A stretch of DNA of 64,000 nucleotides from Balanoglossus misakiensis (lineage: Eukaryota; Hemichordata). Shown one piece after another: positions 14,901-48,699 of the stretch (position 1 is its first letter; each line of letters begins with the position of its first letter). Under the pieces are notes generated by a model that did not search any database, was not told the DNA's origin, and was given only the letters and a program-made list of their open reading frames with translations. The translations under genes were made by a program, and so were the position numbers. The DNA is taken from positions 12,772,001 through 12,836,000 of the forward strand of contig CM082581.2 of NCBI GenBank assembly GCA_040954595.2, given 5' to 3'.

Positions 14901-17900
14901 CGTCAAAAATCGACGATTTTTGGACTTTGCGAATTTTCGAAATTTGGTGATTTTTTGAAAAAATCATGGGTTATAGCTCAGGAAAATCGTCAAAAATCGA
15001 CGATTTTTGGACTTTGCGAATTTTCGAAATTTGGTGATTTTTTGAAAAAATCATGGGTTATAGCTCAGGAAAATCGTCAAAAATCGACGATTTTTGGACT
15101 TTGCGAATTTTCGAAATTTGGTGATTTTTTGAAAAAATCATGGGTTATAGCTCAGGAAAATCGTCAAAAATCGACGATTTTTGGACTTTGCGAATTTTCG
15201 AAATTTGGTGATTTTTTGAAAAAATCATGGGTTATAGCTCAGGAAAATCGTCAAAAATCGACGATTTTTGGACTTTGCGAATTTTCGAAATTTGGTGATT
15301 TTTTGAAAAAATCATGGGTTATAGCTCAGGAAAATCGTCAAAAATCGACGATTTTTGGACTTTGCGAATTTTCGAAATTTGGTGATTTTTTGAAAAAATC
15401 ATGGGTTATAGCTCAGGAAAATCGTCAAAAATCGACGATTTTTGGACTTTGCGAATTTTCGAAATTTGGTGATTTTTTGAAAAAATCATGGGTTATAGCT
15501 CAGGAAAATCGTCAAAAATCGACGATTTTTGGACTTTGCGAATTTTCGAAATTTGGTGATTTTTTGAAAAAATCATGGGTTATAGCTCAGGAAAATCGTC
15601 AAAAATCGACGATTTTTGGACTTTGCGAATTTTCGAAATTTGGTGATTTTTTGAAAAAATCATGGGTTATAGCTCAGGAAAATCGTCAAAAATCGACGAT
15701 TTTTGGACTTTGCGAATTTTCGAAATTTGGTGATTTTTTGAAAAAATCATGGGTTATAGCTCAGGAAAATCGTCAAAAATCGACGATTTTTGGACTTTGC
15801 GAATTTTCGAAATTTGGTGATTTTTTGAAAAAATCATGGGTTATAGCTCAGGAAAATCGTCAAAAATCGACGATTTTTGGACTTTGCGAATTTTCGAAAT
15901 TTGGTGATTTTTTGAAAAAATCATGGGTTATAGCTCAGGAAAATCGTCAAAAATCGACGATTTTTGGACTTTGCGAATTTTCGAAATTTGGTGATTTTTT
16001 GAAAAAATCATGGGTTATAGCTCAGGAAAATCGTCAAAAATCGACGATTTTTGGACTTTGCGAATTTTCGAAATTTGGTGATTTTTTGAAAAAATCATGG
16101 GTTATAGCTCAGGAAAATCGTCAAAAATCGACGATTTTTGGACTTTGCGAATTTTCGAAATTTGGTGATTTTTTGAAAAAATCATGGGTTATAGCTCAGG
16201 AAAATCGTCAAAAATCGACGATTTTTGGACTTTGCGAATTTTCGAAATTTGGTGATTTTTTGAAAAAATCATGGGTTATAGCTCAGGAAAATCGTCAAAA
16301 ATCGACGATTTTTGGACTTTGCGAATTTTCGAAATTTGGTGATTTTTTGAAAAAATCATGGGTTATAGCTCAGGAAAATCGTCAAAAATCGACGATTTTT
16401 GGACTTTGCGAATTTTCGAAATTTGGTGATTTTTTGAAAAAATCATGGGTTATAGCTCAGGAAAATCGTCAAAAATCGACGATTTTTGGACTTTGCGAAT
16501 TTTCGAAATTTGGTGATTTTTTGAAAAAATCATGGGTTATAGCTCAGGAAAATCGTCAAAAATCGACGATTTTTGGACTTTGCGAATTTTCGAAATTTGG
16601 TGATTTTTTGAAAAAATCATGGGTTATAGCTCAGGAAAATCGTCAAAAATCGACGATTTTTGGACTTTGCGAATTTTCGAAATTTGGTGATTTTTTGAAA
16701 AAATCATGGGTTATAGCTCAGGAAAATCGTCAAAATCGACGATTTTTGGACTTTGCGAATTTTCGAAATTTGGTGATTTTTTGAAAAAATCATGGGTTAT
16801 AGCTCAGGAAAATCGTCAAAAATCGACGATTTTTGGACTTTGCGAATTTTCGAAATTTGGTGATTTTTTGAAAAAATCATGGGTTATAGCTCAGGAAAAT
16901 CGTCAAAAATCGACGATTTTTGGACTTTGCGAATTTTCGAAATTTGGTGATTTTTTGAAAAAATCATGGGTTATAGCTCAGGAAAATCGTCAAAAATCGA
17001 CGATTTTTGGACTTTGCGAATTTTCGAAATTTGGTGATTTTTTGAAAAAATCATGGGTTATAGCTCAGGAAAATCGTCAAAAATCGACGATTTTTGGACT
17101 TTGCGAATTTTCGAAATTTGGTGATTTTTTGAAAAAATCATGGGTTATAGCTCAGGAAAATCGTCAAAAATCGACGATTTTTGGACTTTGCGAATTTTCG
17201 AAATTTGGTGATTTTTTGAAAAAATCATGGGTTATAGCTCAGGAAAATCGTCAAAAATCGACGATTTTTGGACTTTGCGAATTTTCGAAATTTGGTGATT
17301 TTTTGAAAAAAATCATGGGTTATAGCTCAGGAAAATCGTCAAAAATCGACGATTTTTGGACTTTGCGAATTTTCGAAATTTGGTGATTTTTTGAAAAAAT
17401 CATGGGTTATAGCTCAGGAAAATCGTCAAAAATCGACGATTTTTGGACTTTGCGAATTTTCGAAATTTGGTGATTTTTTGAAAAAATCATGGGTTATAGC
17501 TCAGGAAAATCGTCAAAAATCGACGATTTTTGGACTTTGCGAATTTTCGAAATTTGGTGATTTTTTGAAAAAATCATGGGTTATAGCTCAGGAAAATCGT
17601 CAAAAATCGACGATTTTTGGACTTTGCGAATTTTCGAAATTTGGTGATTTTTTGAAAAAATCATGGGTTATAGCTCAGGAAAATCGTCAAAAATCGACGA
17701 TTTTTGAACTTTGCGAATTTTCGAAATTTGGTGATTTTTTGAAAAAATCATGGGTTATAGCTCATGAAAATCGTCAAAAATCGACGATTTTTGGACTTTG
17801 CGAATTTTCGAAATTTGGTGATTTTTTGAAAAAATCATGGGTTATAGCTCATGAAAATCGTCAAAAATCGACGATTTTTGGACTTTGCGAATTTTCGAAA

Positions 17901-19135
17901 TTTGGTGATTTTTTGAAAAAATCATGGGTTATAGCTCAGGAAAATCGTCAAAAATCGACGATTTTTGGACTTTGCGAATTTTCGAAATTTGGTGATTTTT
18001 TGAAAAAAATCATGGGTTATAGCTCAGGAAAATCGTCAAAAATCGACGATTTTTGGACTTTGCGAATTTTCGAAATTTGGTGATTTTTTGAAAAAATCAT
18101 GGGTTATAGCTCAGGAAAATCGTCAAAAATCGACGATTTTTGGACTTTGCGAATTTTCGAAATTTGGTGATTTTTTGAAAAAATCATGGGTTATAGCTCA
18201 GGAAAATCGTCAAAAATCGACGATTTTTGGACTTTGCGAATTTTCGAAATTTGGTGATTTTTTGAAAAAATCATGGGTTATAGCTCAGGAAAATCGTCAA
18301 AAATCGACGATTTTTGGACTTTGCGAATTTTCGAAATTTGGTGATTTTTTGAAAAAATCATGGGTTATAGCTCAGGAAAATCGTCAAAAATCGACGATTT
18401 TTGGACTTTGCGAATTTTCGAAATTTGGTGATTTTTTGAAAAAATCATGGGTTATAGCTCAGGAAAATCGTCAAAAATCGACGATTTTTGGACTTTGCGA
18501 CTTTTCGAAATTTGGTGATTTTTTGAAAAAATCATGGGTTATAGCTCAGGAAAATCGTCAAAAATCGACGATTTTTGGACTTTGCGAATTTTCGAAATTT
18601 GGTGATTTTTTGAAAAAATCATGGGTTATAGCTCAGGAAAATCGTCAAAAATCGACGATTTTTGGACTTTGCGAATTTTCGAAATTTGGTGATTTTTTGA
18701 AAAAATCATGGGTTATAGCTCAGGAAAATCGTCAAAAATCGACGATTTTTGAACTTTGCGAATTTTCGAAATTTGGTGATTTTTTGAAAAAATCATGGGT
18801 TATAGCTCATGAAAATCGTCAAAAATCGACGATTTTTGGACTTTGCGAATTTTCGAAATTTGGTGATTTTTTGAAAAAATCATGGGTTATAGCTCAGGAA
18901 AATCGTCAAAAATCGACGATTTTTGGACTTTGCGAATTTTCGAAATTTGGTGATTTTTTGAAAAAATCATGGGTTATAGCTCAGGAAAATCGTCAAAAAT
19001 CGACGATTTTTGGACTTTGCGAATTTTCGAAATTTGGTGATTTTTTGAAAAAATCATGGGTTATAGCTCAGGAAAATCGTCAAAAATCGACGATTTTTGG
19101 ACTTTGCGAATTTTCGAAATTTGGTCATTTTTTGA
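11921..19135 (+). repeat. Homogeneous right half of the 87-bp array
   Basis: From about 12300 to 19100 the 87-bp units are nearly identical, with only rare single-base differences. Examples are GAACTTTG in place of GGACTTTG at 17706 and 18727, TCATGAAAATCG variants at 12020-12200 and 17765-17860, and 1-bp changes at 12471, 12579, 16732, 17307 and 18006. The same 1-bp loss in the CAAAAATCGACG tract appears at 12471 and 16732, 49 units apart. This degree of identity points to recent amplification or homogenisation compared with the left half. Confidence 0.9.
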
Positions 19136-19167
19136 TGATTTTCATGAGCTATAACCCATGATTTTTT
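19136..19167 (-). repeat. Inverted terminal fragment at the right end of the array
   Basis: The 32 bp directly after the last forward unit are an exact reverse complement of a stretch of the left-class unit, centred on GAGCTATAACCCATGA. Unique sequence begins right after it with AGTCCGAAAATTTGAC. Together with the inverted copies at 1-370, both ends of the array are inverted relative to its body. Confidence 0.85.
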
Positions 19168-22100
19168 AGTCCGAAAATTTGACAATGAGCGCCCTCGTGC
19201 GACAGTCCACCATGGCTACAATTATTGCAGCTACATTGATTTAAAATATTCAGAATCTGAAAAGTACTTTCAGTTTCTATAACTAGACACAACACTGCAG
19301 GTCGAAACTGTCATGCATGCTTGATTTCCCACAAACCCTAATATCCGTATATTAAAACATATAGAGTAAAAGAAACATGATAAATGAGATACGACACGTC
19401 TCCTTGATTATATTTATGATGCTTATATTTGCAAATCGTGACTTTGAATGTTATTCAGAGCCTAGGTAACATCATTTGTCACGAAGCAATGATAACAGCC
19501 AAAGAAAAACTCTGCATGCATCAGTTGCCATTGATTATTATATGTATAGCATTCCAAATATACTACATGTACCCTGTATGAAGTTGTGTTTGCGAAAATA
19601 AAAAAATACTTTTCTCATACGCTGTTCAATTAAGACAACTTTATATTATTTAACACAAAGACAAAACTCTCTTTTTCTTGAAAAATAATCACAAAAACAA
19701 TCTTTATTCATGAATTGTACATTGTATTCACATGCCAGTTTAAAGACTGAATTCAACAACGCAAAGTGTTCAAAATTACACCAGACGTAATAATGTAAAA
19801 CAAGAACTGCAGTTTATCACAGTCTTACATTTGAGTTTAATAAATTGTAATACTTGTTTAACATCACCATTAAAGGGATGGACAAAAAAAGAATGTTACA
19901 GCTGCTCGTGAACTACAAGTAAAATTTCAGCGGCTTAACAGCCAAACTAAAAACTCTCATGAATTAGTCATCAGAAATGCACCATTTGACATATATTTGA
20001 GAGAGGTGCAGAGTTTGAAACCTGTTGGATCTGTGTAGCTATGTGGCATGCAAGGCTGAAGAGGTGGGACTAGCCATTATACAGGGAAATGGGTGTAAAA
20101 TGAAGTCTACCCAAGACTAAACATCTATAGAGGCTACCACTTTAAAAAATGTAAATTCACAAAATTTATACATATATTCCACAGGGAGTTACCATTGCAT
20201 ATAAATCTCTCAGTTACATATTGCGGATCTAACATTTTGGCAGTGTTCGCAGACATGGACTATAAAAATCATCAACTCCTAAACTCACTGTCTGCGTGTA
20301 CTCCACTGATGATAATAGTTTTTAAACAGAAGGATGACCTATGACAAAAGTCAATTTTCCACCATTGTTAAAGCTTAATCAAGCGACATATGCCAGCAAG
20401 ATTTATGATAGATTACAAACACACAGTGACACATACAAGGTCAGATTTGCATTGGAAGTGATGGTGACATCTTTGTGCGCTACACGTACAAGAATCCACG
20501 TGTCCATTGAGTGAATAAAACAGCCAATATTCCATTTTCCATTTTTTTACAGACTCTTTTTATCAGATATTTCAAGCTGAAAAGCTAACACATCATTCAG
20601 CTCCCTAACAATTCAGCAATGAATTCCCTCCCCCCCCCTCCCCATAAATCCTACTTTTCAATGTTTTTGTTTTGTTTTTGTGGACCATATGGAGGTACTC
20701 CTGCCCGTCGGCTATTCACTTTAAATGCCACGATTCAATGAACCACTTGTCACAGAGATTATTCCTAGCCAGCTTTTCATCCTTCACGTTTTTTTGATGG
20801 TTTATTCCACACACGGCAAATTACTTCACTGGTTTGCAAATTTGTGGTGTCAGATTGGCATGTTGGAGACTACAAGGGATTTTGGTCAATGCTGTCTCAT
20901 TCGGATGTCCTTAGCATCAAATCTGACAGCTGCTACTACGTAATAAACACAATACAGTGCTCAAGCAAGCTATGGCTTTTTGTATCACTGCATGGTCGTT
21001 TCTGTTACAGAAATTATCATTCTAGAATCATTTTTGCTATAGTGACAGATTTTTATGATGCAAATTTGACGAGGTTTTTCCATATCTATCACTGCTTTCA
21101 CTCCTGACAATTTATTCTGTGAGAAACCAAAGGAAAGGATTATTTACCGCAAAAACACACAGATAGTGTACCAACTGTTTATCAGATGCTTGTCCACCAA
21201 CACTTTGATTTTCAGTTACATAAATTTGGAAACAGAATTGCACCTAAATGATTAAAACAGTCTGGACGTAAGTGTTTCACTTGTTTGTCAAACGTAACAG
21301 GCTGCTAGTGTGGTAACAGCTGCCATTATAGCTACACACCAGTCATGGGTCAACTGCCTGTAAACTTAACTAATACCCAAATCACAATTCCTGTCCAGTC
21401 ACTTCTGGTATTACCACCTAGCATTGGACAGGTCTTCCTTGGCTTAATGACACTAATTAAGATGTATAATTTCTGTGACAAGTGACACTATAGAAATTTA
21501 CGTTCACTCAATCATGGCAGCCATCTTTTCTGGGGTCCACCCATTAAAGATGGCCTCCAAAGGTACATGCACCACATCTTTAACCCTGCCAGATAAATGA
21601 TGAATGACATTACAGTTAAATCTGTTGCTAAAGAATAATAACATCACTTAAAAAATAAACAGTGGACCATATTGCAAAAATTTCTGATCTCGGTAAGCTA
21701 TATGTATCAATCAGGGTTTTTTGGCATCTAATATTGCATAACTGATATTTGATTGCAGTTGGCAAGATATGGAATAATTGCCACATATTGTGTCTGTGGA
21801 AGAACAGTTACATGTAAAGGTCAGGTCAGGTGGACTATGTTATGGGTGAAATTCTTTGCACCAATTTTTAAAAGATACTGAAAAATAATGCTTTCAACAA
21901 TAATTCTCTCTCAAGAGAACACCAAAACGAAAATAGTTAATTACGATGACATGCTGGCTCAGTTCATTTCTTGTGTAAATATTTTCATGGAATACTGCAT
22001 GATCTTCTAACCCAGGGCTCCAGGTCGCAGGAACTTTCAGAGCCCTCTAGTGACGGCAGCGAGATGGATGCGTGCATGACGTAGACCGCCGTCAACAAAG

Positions 22101-22170
22101 TCTGCATCACCCCATTTTTGGAAGCCTTGCCCGCAACAATGCAATGGTATCGCCCTGTCAGCCTTGATTG
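19168..22170 (-). other. Downstream flank / probable 3' untranslated region of the NMNAT gene
   Basis: There is no convincing coding sequence between the satellite array and the NMNAT stop codon. Minus-strand AATAAA signals (TTTATT on the plus strand) occur near 21112, 20799 and 19702, so a 3' UTR of 1.0-2.5 kb is possible; the sequence does not say which is used. A pyrimidine run lies at about 20627-20643. The open frames at 20725-21107 show no splice support or recognisable protein family. Confidence 0.4.
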
Positions 22171-43493
<21,323 letters not shown>

Positions 43494-46400
43494 ATGATTA
43501 GGGCACAGAAGTTGTCGTTTGTCGCACGATTGCTGACATCGTCGCGTGGGCCACCTCCTTCAGGAATCACCCACGCTTTGCTCTTGGGGAGCTCGAAGGG
43601 GGTTAGAACAGTGACGACCGATGCTCCGTTGAATCCGGTTTTTATCAGATCTCTAGCATGTTGGAATGCCAACGTCCGATTACCGAGACCATGTGTGAGG
43701 GTTACACGGGTTTTACGACGAACGATGTGCTCGAGCTCTGATGCAAGATCACCTGGATCGGGAAAGGGCACAGAATGCGAATCGACACATCTTGTCAACA
43801 GAGGGCGCACTGTAGCGAGAAATGGATCCCCCTCCTCCGGACAGTTGGAGACTTCCAGCAAAACTAACACAGTGGATGCTAGGAAAGATAGTCCAAGTTC
43901 AAATCACTTTGATGAGGAATACTTCGGGGGTATTCTCAATTCCAGCGATCTTGAAACTGAAGCCATTACAGACAAAAACCGGGGACAACCCCAGCGCACT
44001 GATGAATCTAATTCACTGCTAGAATTGGATCATGACATGGCAGGGATAAATGTAATTGACAAACAGTACTTTGATAGTGCCTTCAGGGCAGAAATAAAAC
44101 ATGACATGTCTATTCCCACTGACCAAAAGGAAATTCACAACATGGCCAACATGCTGGAAGACCTTGATAATGAAATTGACCAACAGTATTTTGGTGCTGG
44201 GGGGAGTTTTGGAGATACAGTTTCTGGCATTTCAAAATCTGATCAGTTTAAGCATCAGAGAGTGCAGGACCACAGATACAAAGAGGAGAAGATGAACTGG
44301 AGAGGTGCTGCATTTCTCGACACTTCAGTGGAAGAAGACGAACTCCTGCAGAGAGAAACTGACTTGGATTTGGAGGAAGAGGAAAGAGCGATGGTTCGCA
44401 GAATACAGAAAGCACTGCAGGAACTAGGGCAAGAGAAGATGAATCAGAGTCTCACAAAGTTTGAAGAGCTGCCAGTGGCTGAAAATGAAGAAGCCAAGCA
44501 TGCTGACTTTGACTACTTGAGCTCCGAATCACACAGGCGTGTTGATGTTGAAGGACTACCCAGAGATGTGTCCGGCCTATTGGCCAGAGAGTTTGCCAGA
44601 GAAAAGGCCAAGGTTGACAACACAGACGAATTAACAGTAGGTGCAGTAGATGCAAAAGTGTTAGAAAGTTCCGTCGTCGACGTTCTGAAGTCCCTAAAGA
44701 AGAAACGCCAGCCAATACGAAAGCCTAAGATACCCGGATCAGAGAGGATGTTTGGTACTCCAGATCCAAGTATTCCATCCAGCAATATGCCATGTGCTGG
44801 TTGTGGTGCAACGCTTCACTGCCATGCCATTGAAAAACCAGGCTATCTTCCCAGCGAGAAGTACAAGGCTCTGGATGTCCTTGAACTTGGTACGACAGTC
44901 TGCCAAAGGTGTTGGCTGCTAACCAACTACCAGATGGCGCTCAATGTCAACATCGGCCCAGAGGATTTTAAGAAAATAATATCCCGTGTCAAGAGTCGCA
45001 GAGCGCTTGTAATGTGCATGGTTGATCTCATGGATTTTCCCTGCAGCATTTTCCCCAATATGAGGGAGCTCATTGGAACAAACAAATCTGTCATAATTGT
45101 TGGAAATAAAGTAGATCTTTTACCGAGGGACTCGCCCAAATATCTCGATCACATTAAAACCAAGCTTTTGCAGGAGTGCGTGGAAGCCAACCTGGCGCCC
45201 ATCGACAAAATCAAACACGTCAGCCTCATCAGCGCAAAATCTGGTTTTGGAATCGAGGATCTGATCAGCAGACTGCAGAAAATCTGGAAGTACAAAGGTG
45301 ATGTGTACCTGGTGGGTTGCACAAATGTTGGCAAATCATCTCTCTTCAACCAGCTTCTCAGGTCAGACTACTGCAAGACCAAAGTGTCTGATATAATACA
45401 CCGAGCAACCATCTCAATCTGGCCGGGGACCACCTTGAACTTGCTCAAGTTTCCCATCTTGAGTCCAACTCCCGAGCGACTGGCACAGAGGAAAGAGCGG
45501 CTGGATGCCGAGAGGAGAAGAGAAAAGAGAGAAGGGGATTTCAAGAAGAAAGATACACCTTTTGATTATACTGCATATGTCAGTGGTAAGTTACAAACTT
45601 AAGATCATTTGGAGACAGACCCATGTAATAATAGCTGCTTAATTTTAAAGACACGGCTCTCTGACTTCACTTGACTGACACGATCATTTTTTTTTCCAGG
45701 CACAGTAAGACAGACATTCAAGACAGATGATGAGACACCGGCAGAGCTCAGCTTCGATGTCGGGGATAATCCATTCCTGGTGGAAGTAGCAGATCCAGAT
45801 AAGGCAAAACCAGGATCTAAACCAGTCTGGAAAGGGAGTCAGATGCCGGAATTGCCTCATCCCAATGAACTCAAACAAGCCAAGTGGTTCTACGATACTC
45901 CGGGTGTCGTCAGTGAAAGTCAGGTGAGTGTTGCATTGCACCTAACTTGTTCCAAGGGGTGATTCAACTCTTTCAAGATATATTAAAATACCTGGTGAAA
46001 ACAGAGAAATAGATGCAGTGTACCTTTCAGTGTGAGAAAAAAAACTGATGCAAATATTCCTGTGTGTTAACAGATACTGACAAAGCTGGATTCTGAGGAG
46101 CTGAAGTACGTGGTGCCTTCAAGAGTGCTGCTGCCACAGACAGTTCGAATCCGACCATCTCAAGTCATGTTTCTGGCTGGTCTCGGAAGGCTCGACTATG
46201 TGCAGGTGTTTTAACATTCTGGTTTACTGTCTGTGTATGTGTGTGCGAGATAGCCAGACAACATCCCATATTAGCTATGACTTACAGTATGTCTGATGGG
46301 ATAAGTCTGTTATTGTTTTATCCCATAGAAGATGCAGCTGTACTGATGGCTTCTTTATTTGCAGGGAGATGACTCCATCATGTTGACCGTGTTTGCATCC

Positions 46401-47051
46401 CACCATCTTCCAATCCACATCTTTGAAATGCAGCAAGCAGAGGAGATGTATGCCAAGCATGCTGGGAAGGATATCTTCAAGGTAGGACTAAAAATCACTG
46501 CGAGGATTTGATGCAGTATTCACTGAAACTCTTGAATTCCTGTAAAGGGCACGCACTTCACCTATTACAGTTTTACTTTCAATGTAATCACACTGTCAAA
46601 TGCAAACACACAGGTTCCCATTGGAGGCAGCGAGAGAATGGAGAGTTTCCCAGCATTGGTTCCAAAGGATCTCACCATCAATGGAGTTGGTTGGAAACAA
46701 AGTGCCGCGGACATAGTGTTCTCATCAGCAGGTACATTGACCTTTTCATGACATTGGAAAAATAGGAATCCAAATTTTGGTCATGCATTTTTTTTAACTT
46801 TGTTGTTCACAAGACCATATCATGCTTTATAAATGTGCTTGATTATCGTTGTTTCTCCGTTAGGCTGGGCTGCAGTCACTCTTGCCAAGGACACGGGAGT
46901 TGAACTGAGAGCTTACACACCGGGTGGCATCGGATGTGTTGTGAGGAAGCCCCCTTTACTGCCGTTTGCGGTCAACTTCAGAGGAAAGAAATACAGAGAT
47001 CTGGACAAACAGGCTTTCTACAGAATCAACAAGACCAAGCTGATGCGATGA
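43494..47051 (+). CDS. NOA1: NOA1-like circularly permuted mitochondrial GTPase, 6 exons
   Basis: Exons: 43494-45585, 45700-45923, 46074-46205, 46365-46481, 46614-46731, 46864-47051, all GT-AG and in phase; 956 residues. The protein belongs to the YqeH/NOA1 family, GTPases needed for mitochondrial ribosome assembly and respiration. The GTPase motifs appear in permuted order: G4 NKVD (about 538), G5 SAKSGFG, G1 GCTNVGKSS (about 607), G2 GTT (about 645), G3 DTPG (763). A four-Cys zinc finger (CAGC about 434, then CQRC) precedes them. The first 70 residues are Arg/Ser-rich with few acids, consistent with a mitochondrial targeting sequence. It is about 250 residues longer than human NOA1 (about 698) because of an acidic N-terminal region before the zinc finger. 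An in-frame stop immediately upstream supports the start. Confidence 0.93.
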
Positions 47052-47180
47052 CAGTTCTGCCTGGGCCAGTAATGGTGCGAAGATCTGACGAACCATTCTT
47101 CATGGTATCGGTGATGCTCTTCCTGTGCTTTCTTCATCTTGAATCAGTCGACTTTTGTACCAGTCAATTCAAGCCTAGTG

Positions 47181-47186
47181 AATAAA
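47181..47186 (+). terminator. Poly(A) signal, candidate proximal signal of NOA1
   Basis: AATAAA lies 130 bp after the NOA1 stop codon. A second AATAAA at 47265-47270 could be used instead. Confidence 0.55.
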
Positions 47187-47252
47187 ACAAATCCTTGATA
47201 TTCGATTAGTATGCATTTAAGCGTGTACTCCACAAAGACAATTTGTGTAAGA

Positions 47253-47274
47253 ATATTTTATTGTAATAAAATAT
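47253..47274. terminator. Palindromic bidirectional poly(A) signal between convergent NOA1 and tetraspanin genes
   Basis: ATATTTTATT and AATAAAATAT form a perfect 10-bp inverted repeat around a 2-nt GT spacer. It presents AATAAA on the plus strand (47265-47270) and on the minus strand (47262-47257). NOA1 ends 213 bp to the left and the tetraspanin stop lies 1.4 kb to the right, so both transcripts run into this point. I found no earlier minus-strand AATAAA in the tetraspanin 3' flank. Confidence 0.6.
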
Positions 47275-48699
47275 ACGAAAATACTACATGCTGTTGGACA
47301 ATCCTTTCACTTAAATCTTGAAATACGTTTCATTTTTTTCCTGAAATGTGTCCAAAAACCATGCATATTAAATTGATAAAAAAATTGTGCACATTATTCT
47401 CAGACTTTGTACATAGTCAGTCTATTCAAATTCTATCAAGAATAAAACTCAGCATTCCTAGTATGGAGACTTTCCATGACAATACATGAGCCTAACCAAG
47501 TTCAGGGACAGTTGTGACCAATCAGAGAGGTTTCTGTGGCAACAGTTGTGACCAATTAGATCTATTGACATATTTCTATCTGCAACCGCCATGTCACAGA
47601 TGAGAGTGATGTGCACCCCTTGCTGCAAAATAATCTTGATTTTCACTACTGCACAAAGCTTATGCATAATTGCCCACATGTAAAGAGGAACAAGGAGTAT
47701 ATTCTGAAAAAAATCACAATAACCTGAATTCTTGGCATGATAAATTAGATTGAATATAAATAATGCACATGACAATTAATGAAAAAAATACTTGTGACTA
47801 AAATGAAACAAAAAATATAAAAACTTGCCAAAGACCCCAGTCAGTCCCCTATACTAGTATTCTATATTCAGCAAGTTTTTAAAAGTATAAAAATTTGAAA
47901 ATGCTGCGATCGGTAAACGCTTAGCCAAAATATCAGCAAGGTGCACGGTAGCTAATAAAATGGCTCTCAAGATTGCAAGATAAACTTGTGAAATTAGAAT
48001 GGTGACTTCACACAGCTGACAAGGAAAATTTGATGGTTTGAAGTCAAAAATTGCACTGTATGTGTGAAGACAGTACACAACTACTAGTATCAGATCAATC
48101 GTAAAGAACACTCCCAGAAATCTAAACAGCCTCTATAATTTGAAAAAAAAATATCCCACACATTTTGATATGAAAATCTAAAGGTAAACTCTGCACCATA
48201 TATACAAAGATGATCACTAATATGTATACACCTGTATTTGAACCGGGACATAGGAAATATTTCTTATTTACAATATCCGGAAAATCTGGAAAGACAAAAA
48301 GAAGTGACCTATTTCTCTGAACAGTGATATGCATGCAAGTGAAAGGCACTCTTCATTGTACATGAACATTCCAATGCATTGTAAAAATTAAAATATCATG
48401 AATATTCAAATTAATCATGAATATTGTTTCTATCTCGATATGTAAGATATTAACCCATTACTATTATCATAATAATCATTATAAATTAAACTAAATAGCT
48501 TGGTAAAAAAATACCAAAGTGATGTAATCTTGAGTTAAAAGTTGTCCTACTAAACTCAGTAACATTACTGGTCATGAATTTGTTTATAGCACACTTGGAT
48601 AAGTTTCCCATGAACCCTTTCACCCCTATATCCCTCAATAGAGGTCCAACTTTACCACAGGAAACAATGGATTTGGACCAAACCATGGTGGTGAAAAGG
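47275..48699 (-). other. Probable 3' untranslated region of the tetraspanin gene
   Basis: AT-rich sequence between the tetraspanin stop codon and the palindromic poly(A) signal. The open frames here (for example 47458-47775 and 47854-48111, minus strand) are hydrophobic by composition and lack splice support. I see no other gene. Confidence 0.5.

Larger units (their letters stand above)
371..19135 (+). repeat. 87-bp tandem satellite/minisatellite array, about 215 copies
   Basis: A unit of 87 bp repeats head to tail with no spacers. Each unit holds TCATGGGTTATAGCTCA, then an imperfect hairpin (AAAATCGTC, a 7-nt AAAAATC loop, GACGATTTT), then TTTGCGAATTTTCGAAATTTGG and an A-rich tail. Two sequence classes exist. 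A left class has TCATGAAAATCATCCAGAAATG in place of the hairpin arm. The right class has TCAGGAAAATCGTC plus the full hairpin, with mixing between about 2600 and 11800. Since 87 is divisible by 3, frame 1 stays open for up to 1417 codons, but 88- and 86-bp units repeatedly break the frame and no gene-like features accompany it. I treat it as non-coding satellite DNA. Confidence 0.95.

Noticed and set aside
371-19135. CRISPR-like array
   Set aside because: Units are contiguous 87-bp tandem copies with no unique spacers, and the surrounding genes are multi-exon animal genes.
1160-19161. Long open reading frames across the repeat array as a giant repeat-protein gene
   Set aside because: The unit length (87) is divisible by three and lacks a stop in one frame, so openness is expected without selection. 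Frequent 86- and 88-bp units shift the frame, there is no distinct N- or C-terminal sequence, and both array ends are inverted copies.
20725-21107. Two overlapping plus-strand frames next to the array
   Set aside because: Short, no family resemblance, no splice support; the region fits a 3' flank of the NMNAT gene on the other strand.
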